Assembly: GCF_023169945.1 (NCBI RefSeq)
Contig: NZ_AP025591.1
Location: forward strand, 3,406,481-3,470,480
DNA from: Anaeromyxobacter oryzae
Lineage (GTDB): Bacteria > Myxococcota > Myxococcia > Myxococcales > Anaeromyxobacteraceae
Direction: 5' to 3'
DNA: 64,000 nucleotides
The position numbers were made by a program, and so were the translations under genes. Below, piece after piece: positions 63,218 to 64,000 of this stretch (position 1 is the first letter of the stretch; each line of letters begins with the position of its first letter). The notes beneath the pieces are model-generated. The model was not told where the DNA came from and made no database searches. It saw nothing but the letters and a program-made list of their open reading frames with translations.

Positions 63218-63536
63218 GGTCGAGCGTGTCTCCCGGGCGGCGGAGGCCGCCCCTGTCGTCCCGGGCGCTGGGGCGTCCGGGCCCCGGCTCGTGTGGCCGG
63301 CGCACGCGCAAGCTGAACCCCGTCCGGGGCGGACCGGTGAGGCGCTCGTTACGCTTGGGCAACTTCGACGCGGGCGGGCGCGGCCAGGGTGTGGGCGCGG
63401 CCGATGAACGCGCGCGCGAGGGCGGTCGCCCGTTACACGCAGCGGCGGATCGGCAAACGTCGCGGCATCGCCACACCACCGTCACACGGCCGGGCGTACA
63501 TAGCGCCGCGAAAGCCAACCAAAGGACACTCCGACA
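63218..63536 (+). other. Intergenic region between porin and pstS
   Basis: 319 bases between diverging genes. It holds the three-repeat PHO-box-like array described separately (63458-63486), a -10-like box and the AAAGGA ribosome site of pstS. The porin-side half (63218-63450) shows no clear promoter box. Confidence 0.6.
63458..63502 (+). promoter_or_regulatory. Triple PHO-box array and -10 of pstS
   Basis: CGTCGCG-GCAT-CGCCACA-CCAC-CGTCACA: three 7-base repeats each separated by 4 bases (63458-63464, 63469-63475, 63480-63486). Exactly 10 bases after the last repeat, TACATA (63497-63502) fits a -10 box. In Pho promoters the box array replaces the -35 at this same distance. Strong positional match; binding is not shown. 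Confidence 0.65.
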
Positions 63537-64000
63537 ATGAAGAAGCTCCTCCTCGTCGCAGCGCTCGCGGTCGCCGGGACCGCGTCCGCCGCGAACAAGC
63601 TCCTCGTCACCGGCGCCGGCGCGACCTTCCCGTTCCCGCTCTATTCGAAGTGGTTCTCCGAGTACAACAAGCTCAACCCCGATCTCCAGTTCAACTACCA
63701 GTCGATCGGCTCGGGCGGCGGCATCCAGCAGATCACGAACAGGACGGTCGACTTCGGCGCGTCCGACGCTCCGATGAAGGACGCGCAGCTCGCGGCGGCG
63801 CCCGGGACCGTCCACATCCCGACCGTCCTCGGGGCGGTGGTGGTCACCTACAACGCTCCGATCACGCAGCTGCGCCTGACCCCGGAGACGCTCTCCGGGA
63901 TCTACCTCGGCAAGATCACGAAGTGGAACGATCCCGCGCTCGCCAAGGTGAACCCCGGCGTGAAGCTGCCCGACACGGACATCGCCGTGATCCACCGGTC
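63537..64000 (+). CDS. pstS: Phosphate ABC transporter substrate-binding protein PstS (partial)
   Basis: The 5' end of pstS, cut by the window end. Signal peptide about 1-19 (LLLVAALAVAGTASAA), then LLVTGAGATFPFPLYSKWFSEYNKLNP, the usual N-terminus of mature PstS, followed by SIGSGGGIQQIT and DFGASDAPM. 154 codons are visible. It binds phosphate in the periplasm for the PstCAB transporter. AAAGGA precedes the ATG, and the PHO-box array lies upstream. The rest of the pst operon presumably follows. Confidence 0.93.
   Translation, partial: MKKLLLVAALAVAGTASAANKLLVTGAGATFPFPLYSKWFSEYNKLNPDLQFNYQSIGSGGGIQQITNRTVDFGASDAPMKDAQLAAAPGTVHIPTVLGAVVVTYNAPITQLRLTPETLSGIYLGKITKWNDPALAKVNPGVKLPDTDIAVIHR

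Noticed and set aside
63218..63450. A PHO box for the porin on the minus strand.
   Set aside because: No 7-4-7 repeat could be found there.

Overview
The window is a GC-rich chromosomal segment with very strong G/C at third codon positions, many GTG and some TTG starts, and tightly packed genes. The gene mix (DUF4388 protein, lone MshEN-domain protein, ATPase-kinase hybrid, triple DsbA protein, Lhr helicase, outer-membrane proteins) suggests a Myxococcota bacterium, most likely Anaeromyxobacter-like. That placement is inference from gene content and composition. I see no tRNA, rRNA, CRISPR array, insertion sequence or prophage.

Layout. 1-6.7 kb: transaldolase, two small membrane proteins, a lipase-like hydrolase, an amidotransferase, DAHP synthase (the first aromatic step) and a large Ig-like lipoprotein. 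6.7-14 kb (minus strand): a complete tryptophan operon trpE-G-D-C-F-B-A with mostly ATGA-type overlaps, preceded by panD; a 13-bp-stem hairpin separates it from the convergent lipoprotein gene. 14-18 kb: a secreted protein with three DsbA-like domains and two outer-membrane proteins. 18-25 kb: a TusA-like/PP-loop sulfur-transfer pair, pyruvate phosphate dikinase, a transpeptidase, a DUF4388 protein and a TlpA-like thioredoxin lipoprotein. 25-33 kb: a DapB-like oxidoreductase behind a good sigma-70 promoter, two MaoC-like proteins, TatT-like and DUF4292 lipoproteins, ExbB/ExbD, an MshEN protein and ApaG. 33-43 kb: BtuF-like protein, sirtuin, cyclotransferase, a repeat-rich Ig-like protein, phosphoesterase, pterin dehydratase and two POT transporters. 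43-49.8 kb: Lhr helicase, DUF4442 and MFS proteins.

49.8-56 kb holds the most interesting locus. A 1,528-residue ATPase/GAF/PAS/histidine kinase is transcribed away from a signal-peptide thioredoxin/TPR protein. In that protein the first cysteine of the redox motif is replaced by an in-frame TGA (W-TGA-P-T-C), and the frame stays open for another 385 codons. The best reading is an unannotated UxxC selenoprotein; hairpins just downstream of the TGA could form a bacterial SECIS element. Ordinary gene calling would start the gene after the TGA and lose both the signal peptide and the active site.

56-64 kb: an RNA methyltransferase, a diguanylate cyclase and an OmpA-like lipoprotein, then a phosphate-starvation locus: phoB, a phoR-like kinase with no membrane segment, a porin and the start of pstS. 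Sequences with 7-4-7 spacing like PHO boxes lie before phoB and, as three repeats placed 10 bp from a -10-like element, before pstS.
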